Below are positions 16,711-25,253 of a DNA stretch of 64,000 bases, one piece after another; within the stretch, counting starts at the first letter, position 1; each line of letters opens with the position of its first letter. This stretch comes from JAGLOK01 sp963675575. Lineage in GTDB: Bacteria; Bacillota; Clostridia; Christensenellales; UMGS416. Made by a program: the position numbers and the translations under genes. The DNA is taken from assembly GCA_963675575.1 (NCBI GenBank), contig OY776378.1, forward strand, positions 1,178,001 through 1,242,000. Reading direction: 5' to 3'. Below the pieces are notes generated by a model. It had not been told where the DNA came from, did no database searches, and saw only the letters and a program-made list of their open reading frames with translations.

Positions 16711-16740
16711 AGCGGCTCCTTTGGGGGCCGCTTTTGTGTT
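16711..16740 (+). terminator. Terminator of the lgt operon
   Basis: GCGGCTCC pairs with GGGGGCCGC around TTT, followed by TTTTGTGTT. Confidence 0.85.
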
Positions 16741-16756
16741 GCAACAAATTTAAAAG

Positions 16757-17071
16757 TTAATGCGGGGAAGCAACTTCCAAAACTCCGTATAGTGTTGTAG
16801 AAAATGTAAGGACGATAACAACTAATACCAAAATTGAGCGGGATTTTGATTTGATTACGGCGATTAAACCTACTATAAAAGCCGCCAATCCCGAACCCCA
16901 AGCCGCTAGAATGGGAATGGTAAGATTTAAATTGCTAAAAAAAGTGTCTCCACCGCGCTGATTAAAAGCGCTAATCATCAAAAAGAAGTATGCGACAAAT
17001 ATAACCAGAATTACAAATAGAACAACAGACAAAGAGCCGAGTTTGGTTTTTGGGAAAATAGAAAAATTCAT
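16757..17071 (-). CDS. Small membrane protein
   Basis: A 104-residue protein with three hydrophobic segments (VVLFVILVIFVAYFFLMIS, IPILAAWGSGLAAFIVGLI, ILVLVVIVLTFSTTLYGV) and short charged ends. AAGGAGG before the ATG supports translation. It ends just inside the lgt terminator on the other strand. I do not recognise a family. Confidence 0.65.
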   Translation of the reverse strand: MNFSIFPKTKLGSLSVVLFVILVIFVAYFFLMISAFNQRGGDTFFSNLNLTIPILAAWGSGLAAFIVGLIAVIKSKSRSILVLVVIVLTFSTTLYGVLEVASPH

Positions 17072-17316
17072 TTATTTCGCCTCCTTAATCTTTCTTATTT
17101 AATGATAGACCTATATAAAAAAACTGTCAAACCAAATAGTGTCAAAGTCTTAGATACTGAAGTTAAAGACATTTTTCACAAGCATGTCTTTTTAAGGAAT
17201 GAGATTCAGAAACTAACACCTCTTTATATATAGAGTTTTGGCATGATAATTAAGAAAAAACAATTTTCAACTGCTTTTAACAGCAAACAGAAAAAGTAAA
17301 TTTATTTAAAAAGTAA
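17072..17316. other. Divergent intergenic region
   Basis: About 245 AT-rich bases between the small membrane protein and the operator of the next operon. Apart from the promoter/operator at its right end I see no RNA structure or repeat. Confidence 0.4.
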
Positions 17317-17364
17317 TTGACATATGTTCATTTCGGCGTATAATTGCAAATGGACATATGTCAA
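17317..17364 (+). promoter_or_regulatory. Promoter overlapped by a 17-bp inverted repeat operator
   Basis: TTGACA (17317-17322), 16 bases, TATAAT (17339-17344). The sequence TTGACATATGTTCATTT (17317-17333) is repeated inverted at 17348-17364 with one mismatch, so the two arms cover the -35 box and the start of transcription. The first gene after it is a DNA-binding protein, so self-repression is the simple reading. Confidence 0.85.
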
Positions 17365-17380
17365 AAACTAAGGAGCTATT

Positions 17381-17755
17381 ATGCCAAGGCCAAAGAAATT
17401 CAGAAAAGTGTGCTGCCTGCCTGAGAGCAATATGTTTGGGCCTGTTCCCGCTAGAAGTGCCAAAGGTGAAATAATCGCTTTGACAATTGACGAGTATGAA
17501 ACAATCAGGCTGATAGACTATGAGGGAATGTCTCAGGAGCAGTGTGCAGAAGGCATGAATGTGGCACGAACAACAGTGCAAAGGATGTACGTTGAGGCCA
17601 GGAAAAAAATATCGGATTGTATAATTAACGGCAGGCTCATGAAAATAGAGGGCGGGGACTACATGCTTTGTGATGAAACCGAAGGAGAATGTAGATACAA
17701 CAAATGCTTTAAAAGCACAAAATTAAAAAATAAAAAAGAAAAGGAACAGGAGTAA
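17381..17755 (+). CDS. DUF134-family DNA-binding regulator
   Basis: A 124-residue regulator of the DUF134 family, often found beside NifX/Mrp-type genes. The N-terminus has the family's MPRPKKFRKVCCLP with conserved cysteines, then a sigma70-region-4-like helix-turn-helix: LTIDEYETIRLIDYEGMSQEQCA and VARTTVQRMYVEARKKI. The C-terminal part has two more cysteines (CDETEGECRYNKC) that could bind an iron-sulfur centre or metal. It is the first gene after the palindromic operator and probably controls the whole cluster to 21576. Confidence 0.85.
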   Translation: MPRPKKFRKVCCLPESNMFGPVPARSAKGEIIALTIDEYETIRLIDYEGMSQEQCAEGMNVARTTVQRMYVEARKKISDCIINGRLMKIEGGDYMLCDETEGECRYNKCFKSTKLKNKKEKEQE

Positions 17756-17759
17756 AAAA

Positions 17760-18122
17760 ATGAAAATAGCCTTACCAATTGACGGCGATGACTTAACGAG
17801 TATGATGAATAATTCTTTTGGGCGTACTAAAAAATTCATTGTAATTGATGATGTCTCAATGAACTATGAACTAATTGACAACAATCAAAATCTACAGGCG
17901 GCTCAGGGTGCGGGTATACAGTCGGCTCAAAATATAGCAGAGGGCGGAGCTCAAGTCGTTATTACTCTTCACTGCGGTCCTAAAGCCTATAAGGTGCTCA
18001 GTGGCTCTGGTATAAAGGTATATGTAGGGAAAAAAGGCACAGTGAAAGAAAATTTAGAAGCCTATAAAGCGGGAAAACTTGCTGCGATGGAGTCTGCCAA
18101 CATGGAAAGCCACTGGGTGTAG
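17760..18122 (+). CDS. NifX/NifB-type dinitrogenase cofactor-domain protein
   Basis: A 120-residue protein of the NifX/NafY fold, which carries metal-sulfur clusters or precursors. It begins MKIALPIDGDDL, and has SFGRTKKFIVID and QSAQNIAEGGAQVVITLHCGPKAYKVL; such stand-alone forms occur in Orp-type complexes outside nitrogen fixation. It starts four bases after the regulator and is the first of two NifX-like genes here, the other being at 20391. Cargo unknown. Confidence 0.85.
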   Translation: MKIALPIDGDDLTSMMNNSFGRTKKFIVIDDVSMNYELIDNNQNLQAAQGAGIQSAQNIAEGGAQVVITLHCGPKAYKVLSGSGIKVYVGKKGTVKENLEAYKAGKLAAMESANMESHWV

Positions 18123-18172
18123 CGTGGCAGTTTGGAATAGTATCGTATTAAAAAAAGTTTGGAGGAAACCAT

Positions 18173-19009
18173 ATGATTATAGCTGTTGCATCAGGCAAAG
18201 GCGGAACAGGTAAAACAACCATTTCTGTTGCTTTGGCAGAAGCCGTTGGAAGCGATGTTTTGCTTTTGGACTGTGATGTGGAGGAGCCAAATGCCCATAT
18301 CTTTTTGAATACGCAAAATGTCCAATCAGAAAACGTCACTGCGCTTATTCCTGTTATAGATGAAAAAAAATGCACATTCTGCGGGAAATGCGGTGAAATA
18401 TGCGAATTCAACGCCATAGCGGTGCTTAAAGCCGACATCATGGTGTTTGAAGAGCTTTGCCACAGTTGCGGTGGGTGCGCACTTATTTGCCCTGAAGGAG
18501 CTGTTTCGGAGGAAAAGAGAGTTATTGGCAAAATTGAAAAAGGTATGTCCGGAGAAATTGAATTTATTGAAGGCCGGCTGGATGTTGGGCGCGCTATGTC
18601 GCCTCCGATAATTCGCGAAGTGAAAAAACACATAAACACCAAAAAGACAAATATTATAGATTGCCCTCCGGGAACGGCGTGTCCCGCCGTAACAGCCGTA
18701 AACGGCGCAGATTACGTAATGCTAGTGACTGAAGCAACGCCTTTTGGCTTGCACGATTTAAAGCTCGCGGTAGACACGGTAAGACAGCTTGATATTCCAT
18801 ACGGCGTGCTGATAAACCGCTGCGATAGCGGCGATATGGGGGTTGAAAACTATTGCGAGTATGAAAAGATAGAGGTATTAATGAAGATTCCTGAGAATAT
18901 GAAGATTGCAAAAGCGTATTCAAAAGGTGAAACTCTTATCTCGGCCGCTCCTGAAATGAAGCAAGATATTTTAGCGATGATAGACCATATAGCAAGAGGT
19001 GTGAAATGA
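18173..19009 (+). CDS. MinD-superfamily P-loop ATPase with inserted ferredoxin domain (1)
   Basis: A 278-residue ATPase. The deviant Walker A GKGGTGKTT is at the N-terminus, DCDVEEPN is switch I and DCPPGTACP is Walker B. Between residues 63 and 100 a two-cluster ferredoxin is inserted: CTFCGKCGEIC and CHSCGGCALICP, enough for two [4Fe-4S] centres. Proteins of this kind (Orp cluster) are thought to act in assembling or moving metal clusters in the cytoplasm. It overlaps its paralogue by four bases and must act with it. GGAGG precedes the ATG. Confidence 0.9.
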   Translation: MIIAVASGKGGTGKTTISVALAEAVGSDVLLLDCDVEEPNAHIFLNTQNVQSENVTALIPVIDEKKCTFCGKCGEICEFNAIAVLKADIMVFEELCHSCGGCALICPEGAVSEEKRVIGKIEKGMSGEIEFIEGRLDVGRAMSPPIIREVKKHINTKKTNIIDCPPGTACPAVTAVNGADYVMLVTEATPFGLHDLKLAVDTVRQLDIPYGVLINRCDSGDMGVENYCEYEKIEVLMKIPENMKIAKAYSKGETLISAAPEMKQDILAMIDHIARGVK

Positions 19010-19890
19010 CAGAAATATTGGTAGTAAGCGGAAAAGGCGGAACCGGAAAAACCAGCATAACCGCAGCACTTGCGTCTTGCTTTGAAAATTTAGTACTTGC
19101 CGACTGTGATGTGGACGCTTCCGATCTTCATTTGATATTTGAACCAAAAGTCCAGCAAACTCACAATTTCATAAGTGGACATGAAGCCGTGATAAAGCAA
19201 AAAGACTGCAACAAGTGTTTGAAATGTCTTGATGCATGTAGATTTAATGCAATAAAAAAAGATGAAGAAGGAAGCGTTTATATTAACGCCATAGCCTGCG
19301 AAGGATGCGGGGTGTGTTCATGGATATGCCCTTCGAAAGCTATTGACTTTAATGAAAGCCTTTGTGGGCAGTGGTTCTTTTCGGAAACTAGGTATGGATC
19401 GATGGTTAACGCAAAGCTCAAGCCTGCCGCTGAAAACTCAGGCAAGTTGGTCAGTGAAGTCCGATTTAAGGCCAAGCTAACAGCGCAGGAAAATAATATT
19501 GAAGTAGTGCTGATTGATGGGCCGCCTGGAATAGGCTGCCCTGTTATAGCTTCTATGACTGGTGTGGAATATGTGCTGATAGTGACAGAGCCTTCGCTTT
19601 CGGGGTTGCATGACCTGGAGAGAGTGGCGACTCTGGCAAAACATTTTGGTTCAAAGATATTTGTATGCATAAACAAATGCGATATCAATGAGGAAATATC
19701 GCGGAAAATAGAAAGCATAGCTGAAGAAAAAGGAATAACCGTATTGGGGAAAATTCCATACGATAATTCGTTTACCAAGGCGCAAATTGCTAAAAAGACG
19801 ATAATCGAATATGAAGATAGTCTAGCTAAAAAAGAGGTTCAGAAATTGTTTTGCGCTCTAAGAAAAGAATTAGAAAAAGGAGATAAATAA
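19006..19890 (+). CDS. MinD-superfamily P-loop ATPase with inserted ferredoxin domain (2)
   Basis: A 294-residue paralogue of the preceding gene with the same plan: GKGGTGKTS, DCDVDASD, then CNKCLKCLDAC and CEGCGVCSWICP, then DGPPGIGCP. The two differ enough to be old duplicates, and an ATGA overlap ties their translation. A heterodimer, each half with two [4Fe-4S] centres, is likely. Nothing is missing from the nucleotide-binding motifs. Confidence 0.9.
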   Translation: MTEILVVSGKGGTGKTSITAALASCFENLVLADCDVDASDLHLIFEPKVQQTHNFISGHEAVIKQKDCNKCLKCLDACRFNAIKKDEEGSVYINAIACEGCGVCSWICPSKAIDFNESLCGQWFFSETRYGSMVNAKLKPAAENSGKLVSEVRFKAKLTAQENNIEVVLIDGPPGIGCPVIASMTGVEYVLIVTEPSLSGLHDLERVATLAKHFGSKIFVCINKCDINEEISRKIESIAEEKGITVLGKIPYDNSFTKAQIAKKTIIEYEDSLAKKEVQKLFCALRKELEKGDK

Positions 19891-20378
19891 TGAAGAAAAC
19901 AGCAGAGTTAGGGGCATATTTAGTGCCTAAACCCAAAGCTATAGTGTCGTGCAGGGGGCTTGACGGACGAAATAACGCTTTAGTTGTTGCGTATTGCTGC
20001 AATTGCAGCTATGACCCTCCGATGGTGATGGTGGGCATTGTCCCAACTAGGTATTCTTATAATCTGATTAAGGAAAGCGGCTGTTTTGTTGTCAATATTC
20101 CCTCAGAGAATTTTCAGAAAGAATATGGAGTGTTGGGCTCAAAGAGCGGCAGGGATATGGACAAATTCAAAGAACTTAATCTTAGCCATTCGGACGGAGA
20201 AAAAGTAAATGCGCCGATTTTGGCTGATTGCCCGGTAAACATTGAGTGCAAAGTCGTAGATTCGATAAGGACCGGTTCCCATGAAATGTTTGTGGGCAAA
20301 GTTGAGGCCGTCCACGCGGATTCGCAATATCTTAATGAAAAAAATAAAATTGATTATACTAAAATAAACTTATTATAA
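19890..20378 (+). CDS. Flavin reductase-like (flavoredoxin) protein
   Basis: A 162-residue FMN-binding split-barrel protein. Typical of the family are PKAIVSCRGLDGRNNALVVA near the start, PPMVMVGIVPTRYSYNLI, and CFVVNIPSENF. Such flavoredoxins pass electrons between NAD(P)H, ferredoxin and flavin. The start codon overlaps the previous stop (TAATG). In this operon it could supply electrons to the ferredoxin-bearing ATPases; that is inference from position. Confidence 0.85.
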   Translation: MKKTAELGAYLVPKPKAIVSCRGLDGRNNALVVAYCCNCSYDPPMVMVGIVPTRYSYNLIKESGCFVVNIPSENFQKEYGVLGSKSGRDMDKFKELNLSHSDGEKVNAPILADCPVNIECKVVDSIRTGSHEMFVGKVEAVHADSQYLNEKNKIDYTKINLL

Positions 20379-20390
20379 AGGAGAATTACA

Positions 20391-20729
20391 ATGAAAATAG
20401 CAATACCAACTGCAAAAGAAACATTAAGCCTTCATTTTGGCCATTGTGAGCAATTTTATCTGTTTGAAGTTGACAAAGAAGCAAAAATCATTAAAAATGT
20501 AGAGAAACTTACTCCACCACCTCATGAACCGGGACTTTTACCGCGCTGGCTTGGCGAAAAAAAAGCTGATATTATTATCGCTGGTGGTATGGGAATGCGC
20601 GCGCAAGAGCTTTTTGTGGAAAATGGAATAGAGATCATAACTGGAGCGCAGGCTAAAAAGCCGGAAGAGCTAATAAACGATTACTTTGAAGGCGCGCTTG
20701 AAATAGGCGAAAATGCTTGTGACCATTAA
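20391..20729 (+). CDS. NifX-type cofactor-domain protein (2)
   Basis: A 112-residue NifX-fold protein, second in the cluster. It begins MKIAIPTAKETLSLHFGHCEQFYLFEVD, with the HFGHC element that in this subgroup may bind metal, then GLLPRWLGEKKADIIIAGGMG. It stands directly before the Mrp ATPase, an arrangement common in anaerobes. Confidence 0.88.
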   Translation: MKIAIPTAKETLSLHFGHCEQFYLFEVDKEAKIIKNVEKLTPPPHEPGLLPRWLGEKKADIIIAGGMGMRAQELFVENGIEIITGAQAKKPEELINDYFEGALEIGENACDH

Positions 20730-20748
20730 ATTTAAAGAGGATATATAA

Positions 20749-21576
20749 ATGAGTGAAAATTGCAACAACGAATGTAGCAGCTGCAGCGAAAGCTGCGAAG
20801 AACGAACGGAACCTCAAAGCTTTTTGCTTGCATCTAACGAACTCAGCGAAATTAAAAATGTAATCGGCGTAATAAGCGGAAAAGGCGGCGTGGGGAAATC
20901 ATTGGTAACTTCTCTGCTTGCGGTGCTTATGAGCAGAAGACGGCATAATACCGCGATATTGGACGCTGACGTAACGGGGCCTTCCATCCCGAAGGCTTTC
21001 GGTATCAAAGAGAAGGCGACCGCCAATGAATTTGGGCTGCTTCCCATAAAAAGCAAAACGGGCATAGATATAATGTCTGTAAACCTATTGCTTGAAAACG
21101 AAACCGATCCGGTTGTTTGGCGCGGACCGATTATCGCCGGAACGGTTAAGCAGTTTTGGACTGATGTCGCTTGGGGACAAGTGGACTATATGTTTGTGGA
21201 CATGCCACCCGGAACGGGTGATGTGGCGCTAACGGTATTTCAGTCACTTCCTATAAAGGGGATAATTGTGGTAACCTCACCTCAGGAATTGGTTTCAATG
21301 ATTGTGGCAAAAGCTGTCAAGATGGCTGAAATGATGAACGTACCGATTCTTGGAATTGTCGAAAACATGTCGTATTTTGAATGCCCTGATTGCGGGAAAG
21401 CTCACAGCTTGTTTGGCGAAAGCAAGGTAGATGAAATAGCCAAGCTATATAACATTGACGCTGTAAGCAAAATCCCAATAGATACTAAAGTGGCGGCTGC
21501 GTGCGACAAGGGATTGGTTGAGCTATTGAACTTTGACTATTTGGAAAATATTGCGGACAAAATTGAGACTGTTTAA
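20749..21576 (+). CDS. Mrp/NBP35-family iron-sulfur carrier ATPase
   Basis: A 275-residue Mrp-type ATPase that carries and delivers iron-sulfur clusters in the cytosol. The N-terminus is very Cys-rich (NCNNECSSCSESC), then Walker A GKGGVGKS, DADVTGPSIPKAFG, the Mrp signature VDYMFVDMPPGTGDV, and the cluster-binding CPDCG near residue 210. It ends the operon, followed by a strong terminator. Confidence 0.93.
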   Translation: MSENCNNECSSCSESCEERTEPQSFLLASNELSEIKNVIGVISGKGGVGKSLVTSLLAVLMSRRRHNTAILDADVTGPSIPKAFGIKEKATANEFGLLPIKSKTGIDIMSVNLLLENETDPVVWRGPIIAGTVKQFWTDVAWGQVDYMFVDMPPGTGDVALTVFQSLPIKGIIVVTSPQELVSMIVAKAVKMAEMMNVPILGIVENMSYFECPDCGKAHSLFGESKVDEIAKLYNIDAVSKIPIDTKVAAACDKGLVELLNFDYLENIADKIETV

Positions 21577-21600
21577 AAGCATAATATTATGATAAATATA

Positions 21601-21633
21601 AAAAAACCGACCTATTAGTCGGTTTTTTTATTT
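21601..21633 (+). terminator. Terminator of the NifX/Mrp operon
   Basis: AAAAAACCGAC pairs with GTCGGTTTTTT around CTATTA. Confidence 0.92.
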
Positions 21634-21676
21634 GAAAACATCGAGACCTCTTTTGACCTGATTGCAAAATATTGTG

Positions 21677-21705
21677 TTTACTATGCCCAATTCCTTTGAT
21701 ATAAT
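21677..21705 (+). promoter_or_regulatory. Promoter of the phn-type operon
   Basis: TTTACT, 17 bases, TATAAT, 42 bases before the phnD start codon. No obvious operator surrounds it. Confidence 0.6.
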
Positions 21706-21747
21706 ACTATATGTAGAAATACAATAAATATATAAGAGAGGCTCAAA

Positions 21748-22656
21748 ATGAAGAAATTATTAGCAATCATTCTGGTAACCGTTTTCGCAGTTGTAGCATT
21801 TACAGGCTGTAAAGAAAAGGAAGTGCTTAAAATTCAACTGAATCCCGCAAGAGACGCTGAAAAAATGGAAGCGCAAAGAAAACCTTTGCAAGACCTTCTT
21901 TCGGAAAAACTAGGTATGGAAGTAGAAGTAACTGTTGCTACCGACTATAACGCACTTATTGAAGCCATGGCTTCAGAACAAATAGATGTGGGAATGCTTG
22001 CCACAACTCAGTATGTTTTGGCTGCTGATGAAGGATATGCGGAAGCAATTCTTAAATCATTGCGCTATGACGTAAACGATGACGGAAGTGAAATGGTTGA
22101 TAAACCTCTTGTAGACTCCTATTATTCACAGCTTCTCGTTCACAAAGATAGCGGCATCACAGATGTTGTAGGACTTAAAGGCAAGAGGATCGCAGTTTCA
22201 TCGTTTACATCAACATCAGGTTTTTTATGGCCGGCAAACTTACTTGCTGATTATGGCTTAAATCCTGAAATCGATGTCGAATGGATAAACGCAGGAGGAC
22301 ATGACAATGCTGTCTTGGCAATGATGAACGGTGAAGCGGATGCCGCTTTCACATTCAAAGACGCTCGTACAACATATTTCTCGAAAGAAGACAATTTTGC
22401 GGAAATCATGGAAACATGTGTATTCCTTATGAATACCACCGCTATACCAAATGACACAATTTGCGTTATTCCAAGTATGGATGCTGATTTGAAGGAAAAA
22501 ATCAAACAGGCGTTTATAGACATCTCAAATAACCCGGATGAAATCGCTATCATGGATGATGTCTACAGCCACAAAGGATATGCGGAAGCAGTTGACTCTG
22601 AGTATGACGAAGTCAGAGAATACCTAAAAAGACAAGAATCTTGGAGCTTTGACTGA
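21748..22656 (+). CDS. phnD: PhnD-type ABC substrate-binding lipoprotein
   Basis: A 302-residue phosphate/phosphite/phosphonate-type binding protein. The signal peptide ends in lipobox FTGC near residue 21. Family blocks are QLNPARDAEKMEAQ, then TDYNALIEAMASEQIDVGML, and KGKRIAVSSFTSTSGF, the anion-binding S/T stretch. Ligand unknown: PhnD relatives bind phosphonates, phosphite, phosphate or even other small molecules. GAGAGG precedes the ATG. First gene of a four-gene importer plus surE. Confidence 0.9.
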   Translation: MKKLLAIILVTVFAVVAFTGCKEKEVLKIQLNPARDAEKMEAQRKPLQDLLSEKLGMEVEVTVATDYNALIEAMASEQIDVGMLATTQYVLAADEGYAEAILKSLRYDVNDDGSEMVDKPLVDSYYSQLLVHKDSGITDVVGLKGKRIAVSSFTSTSGFLWPANLLADYGLNPEIDVEWINAGGHDNAVLAMMNGEADAAFTFKDARTTYFSKEDNFAEIMETCVFLMNTTAIPNDTICVIPSMDADLKEKIKQAFIDISNNPDEIAIMDDVYSHKGYAEAVDSEYDEVREYLKRQESWSFD

Positions 22657-22698
22657 TAATATATCAAATAGATATATTAATAGACTTAACATAGTTTT

Positions 22699-22735
22699 GA
22701 TATGGCTGTTTCTGTACAATCAGAACAGTCATATC
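22699..22735 (+). promoter_or_regulatory. Intercistronic hairpin between phnD and phnC
   Basis: GATATGGCTGTTTCTG pairs with CAGAACAGTCATATC (one bulge), followed by TTATATTTA. It may act as a partial terminator or protect the phnD transcript end, giving more binding protein than transporter. Confidence 0.6.
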
Positions 22736-22780
22736 TTATATTTAATACGATATTAATGTTTTATTGGATTGGAGACAGTC

Positions 22781-23584
22781 GTGATTGAATTTAAAGGTGT
22801 AAGCAAAGTTTATGACAACGGCGTTAGGGCTCTCAACAAAGTCAGCCTTAAAATCGAAGAAGGGGAGTTTGTGGCAATCATCGGCCTATCGGGTGCTGGA
22901 AAATCCACATTACTTCGACTTATAAACAAACTTATAGAATCCACTGAAGGCGAAGTTATATTTGACGGCGAGTCGGTAACAAAAGCTAAAGGTAAAGAGC
23001 TTATCAATATCAGACGTCAAATCGGAATGATATTTCAGGGATTTAACATCGTAAAGCGCATGAGTGTGCTCTCGAATGTTTTATCCGGACGAGTAGCTTA
23101 TAACCCAACGTGGAGAACCATTTTGGGGCTTTTCCCGGAATCGGACAAACAAATAGCATACCGCGCTTTAAAGCGTGTGGATATATTGGAAAAAGTGCAT
23201 GAAAGGGCGAGTAATCTATCGGGCGGACAACAGCAGAGAGTGGCAATAGCGCGAGCGTTGGCGCAAGAACCAAAACTCATGCTTGCCGATGAACCTGTAG
23301 CATCGCTTGACCCTATTACAACAGTACAAGTTATGGATTATCTAAAAAAGATAAATGAGGAAGACGGCATAACAACTGTCGCCAATCTTCATCACGTAGA
23401 TTTAGCTCTTAAATATTCCACGAGAGTTGTCGGCGTTCGCGCGGGTGAGATAGTCTATGACGTAAAACTTAAAGATATATCAAAAGATCAGTTCTTTAAA
23501 GATTTGGAGCAGGTCTATGGTCGGCCGATACACAATGATGAAGTGTTGGGTGAAGATGAAAGTGAAATTCTGGGTGAAATATAG
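22781..23584 (+). CDS. phnC: PhnC-type ABC transporter ATPase
   Basis: A 267-residue ABC ATPase driving uptake of the PhnD ligand. Walker A is GLSGAGKST, Q-loop IFQGFNIV, signature LSGGQQQRV, Walker B LMLADEPVASLD. FQGFNIVKRMSVLSNVLSGR is characteristic of PhnC. I use the GTG at 22781, six bases after GGAG; the reading frame is open further up but without a better start. It overlaps phnE by one base pair of stop and start (TAGTG). Confidence 0.93.
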   Translation: MIEFKGVSKVYDNGVRALNKVSLKIEEGEFVAIIGLSGAGKSTLLRLINKLIESTEGEVIFDGESVTKAKGKELINIRRQIGMIFQGFNIVKRMSVLSNVLSGRVAYNPTWRTILGLFPESDKQIAYRALKRVDILEKVHERASNLSGGQQQRVAIARALAQEPKLMLADEPVASLDPITTVQVMDYLKKINEEDGITTVANLHHVDLALKYSTRVVGVRAGEIVYDVKLKDISKDQFFKDLEQVYGRPIHNDEVLGEDESEILGEI

Positions 23585-24438
23585 TGAAGAATTCGCTTAT
23601 TAGTAAACTAATAAATTGGTTAAAAAAAATAACTTCTTCAAAAATCGAAGTAAAAGAAGGAGATATTTCTGTTCCGCGTCCAAAACGCCTTAAGAAATAT
23701 TCTATTATACTCGGTGTTACTGCGCTTATTTTGGGTAGTGCGTGGTTTGCGGGCTTTAACATTTTTGAAGTACTAGCTTATCTATATAAAGGTGGTAGGA
23801 TATTGGGGAGGATGTTTGGACCTCCAAATATTAAATATGTGCCTAATATAATTAATCCAATGATTGAAACAATCAGAATGGCAATCGTGGGTACTTTTGT
23901 TGGTGCGATTATTGCATTGCCCGCGTCTGTTCTTGCTGCAAATAATTTCATTAAAGCCAAATGGCTTAATATACCTTTGCGATTCATCATGAATATTTTC
24001 AGAACCATTCCTGCACTTGTTTTAGCATCGCTTTTCGTCGCAGTTTTCGGACTGGGGTCTTTTTCAGGTGTAACAGCTCTTTCGATATTTACATTCGGAT
24101 TGATTTCTAAATTGACTTATGAGACCATTGAAGCCATAGATTACGGCCAGGTGGAAGCATTGATGTCGCTTGGCGCAAACAAGCTCAATATTTTGCGATA
24201 TGCCATCATTCCACAGATACTGCCACAGTTTCTAAGCTATACATTGTACGGACTCGAAGTCAATGTGCGTGCGGCGGCAATCTTGGGATATGTTGGAGCC
24301 GGGGGTATCGGACAATTGTTTGAATATAATCTTGCTTGGAGAAAGTTTGAGAATGTCGGAATGATTATCATTGTCTCATTTTTCATTGTCTTAGTCATTG
24401 ATTTAATCAGTTCAAGTATAAGAAAGAGGTTGGTGTGA
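23584..24438 (+). CDS. phnE: PhnE-type permease (1)
   Basis: A 284-residue membrane permease of the PhnE type with about six transmembrane segments after an N-terminal cytosolic stretch. The ABC-contact EAA loop is visible as EALMSLGANKLNILRYAIIPQILP, and VRAAAILGYVGAGGIGQ is a family hallmark. GTG start overlaps the phnC stop. Confidence 0.92.
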   Translation: MKNSLISKLINWLKKITSSKIEVKEGDISVPRPKRLKKYSIILGVTALILGSAWFAGFNIFEVLAYLYKGGRILGRMFGPPNIKYVPNIINPMIETIRMAIVGTFVGAIIALPASVLAANNFIKAKWLNIPLRFIMNIFRTIPALVLASLFVAVFGLGSFSGVTALSIFTFGLISKLTYETIEAIDYGQVEALMSLGANKLNILRYAIIPQILPQFLSYTLYGLEVNVRAAAILGYVGAGGIGQLFEYNLAWRKFENVGMIIIVSFFIVLVIDLISSSIRKRLV

Positions 24439-25253
24439 TGGAAAAAATAATTGATAAAATTATTGTAAAAAAAGAAAAAAATCCATTACGTACCGCCTTA
24501 AGGATTGTTTACTATATAATCATTTACGGTTTGATATTCTGGGGATTTAAAGGTATAGAATTTAAAGGAATAATGCAGACTGCTCAAAGTACAATAAATG
24601 CTTTAGGCGAGGGTTTTTTCAACCCTGATTTAGAGTATGCAGCAAATATGACTATTGACGGACTACCTTTTGCAGTATTAGAAACGATAGCTATTGCAAT
24701 AAGCGGCACTTTTGTTTCAGCAATTATTTCAATACCTTTTGCATTATTTGCAAGCCAAAACATTGTCGGTCCAAAGGTTTCCAAAATAGGAAAGCTTATA
24801 GTCACAATGATACGCACTTTCCCGGAACTCATCTTAGCGCTGATGTTTATAAGCGTTGTAGGTCCCGGAGCCCCGGCGGGCATTTTGGCTCTCGGAATAC
24901 ACTCCATCGGGATGCTAGGCAAGCTTTTTTCTGAAGCTATAGAGAGCATGGATATGGGTGTGAAGGAAGCTCTGGAATCTTGCGGGGGAAATCGTTTTGA
25001 AGTGCTATTTCGTGCCGTATTGCCTCAGGTTAGCCCAGAGCTAATAAGCTATACATTATATCGGTTTGAAATCAATATGAGGGCAGCCTCCACACTTGGA
25101 CTTGTAGGCGCGGGAGGAATAGGTGCGCCCCTCATTTTCGCCATACGAACACGCTCATGGTCACGAGCTGCGATTATCATCATTGTATTGATAATTACAG
25201 TAACAATTATTGACCAAATTTCTGGCCGAATAAGAAAGAAGATAGTTCAATGA
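24438..25253 (+). CDS. phnE: PhnE-type permease (2)
   Basis: The second permease, 271 residues, a paralogue of the first: EALESCGGNRFEVLFRAVLPQVSP forms the EAA loop and MRAASTLGLVGAGGIG is the hallmark. The two probably form a heterodimer. ATG at 24438 overlaps the preceding stop (TGATG); a GTG one codon earlier is possible. Confidence 0.92.
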   Translation: MEKIIDKIIVKKEKNPLRTALRIVYYIIIYGLIFWGFKGIEFKGIMQTAQSTINALGEGFFNPDLEYAANMTIDGLPFAVLETIAIAISGTFVSAIISIPFALFASQNIVGPKVSKIGKLIVTMIRTFPELILALMFISVVGPGAPAGILALGIHSIGMLGKLFSEAIESMDMGVKEALESCGGNRFEVLFRAVLPQVSPELISYTLYRFEINMRAASTLGLVGAGGIGAPLIFAIRTRSWSRAAIIIIVLIITVTIIDQISGRIRKKIVQ

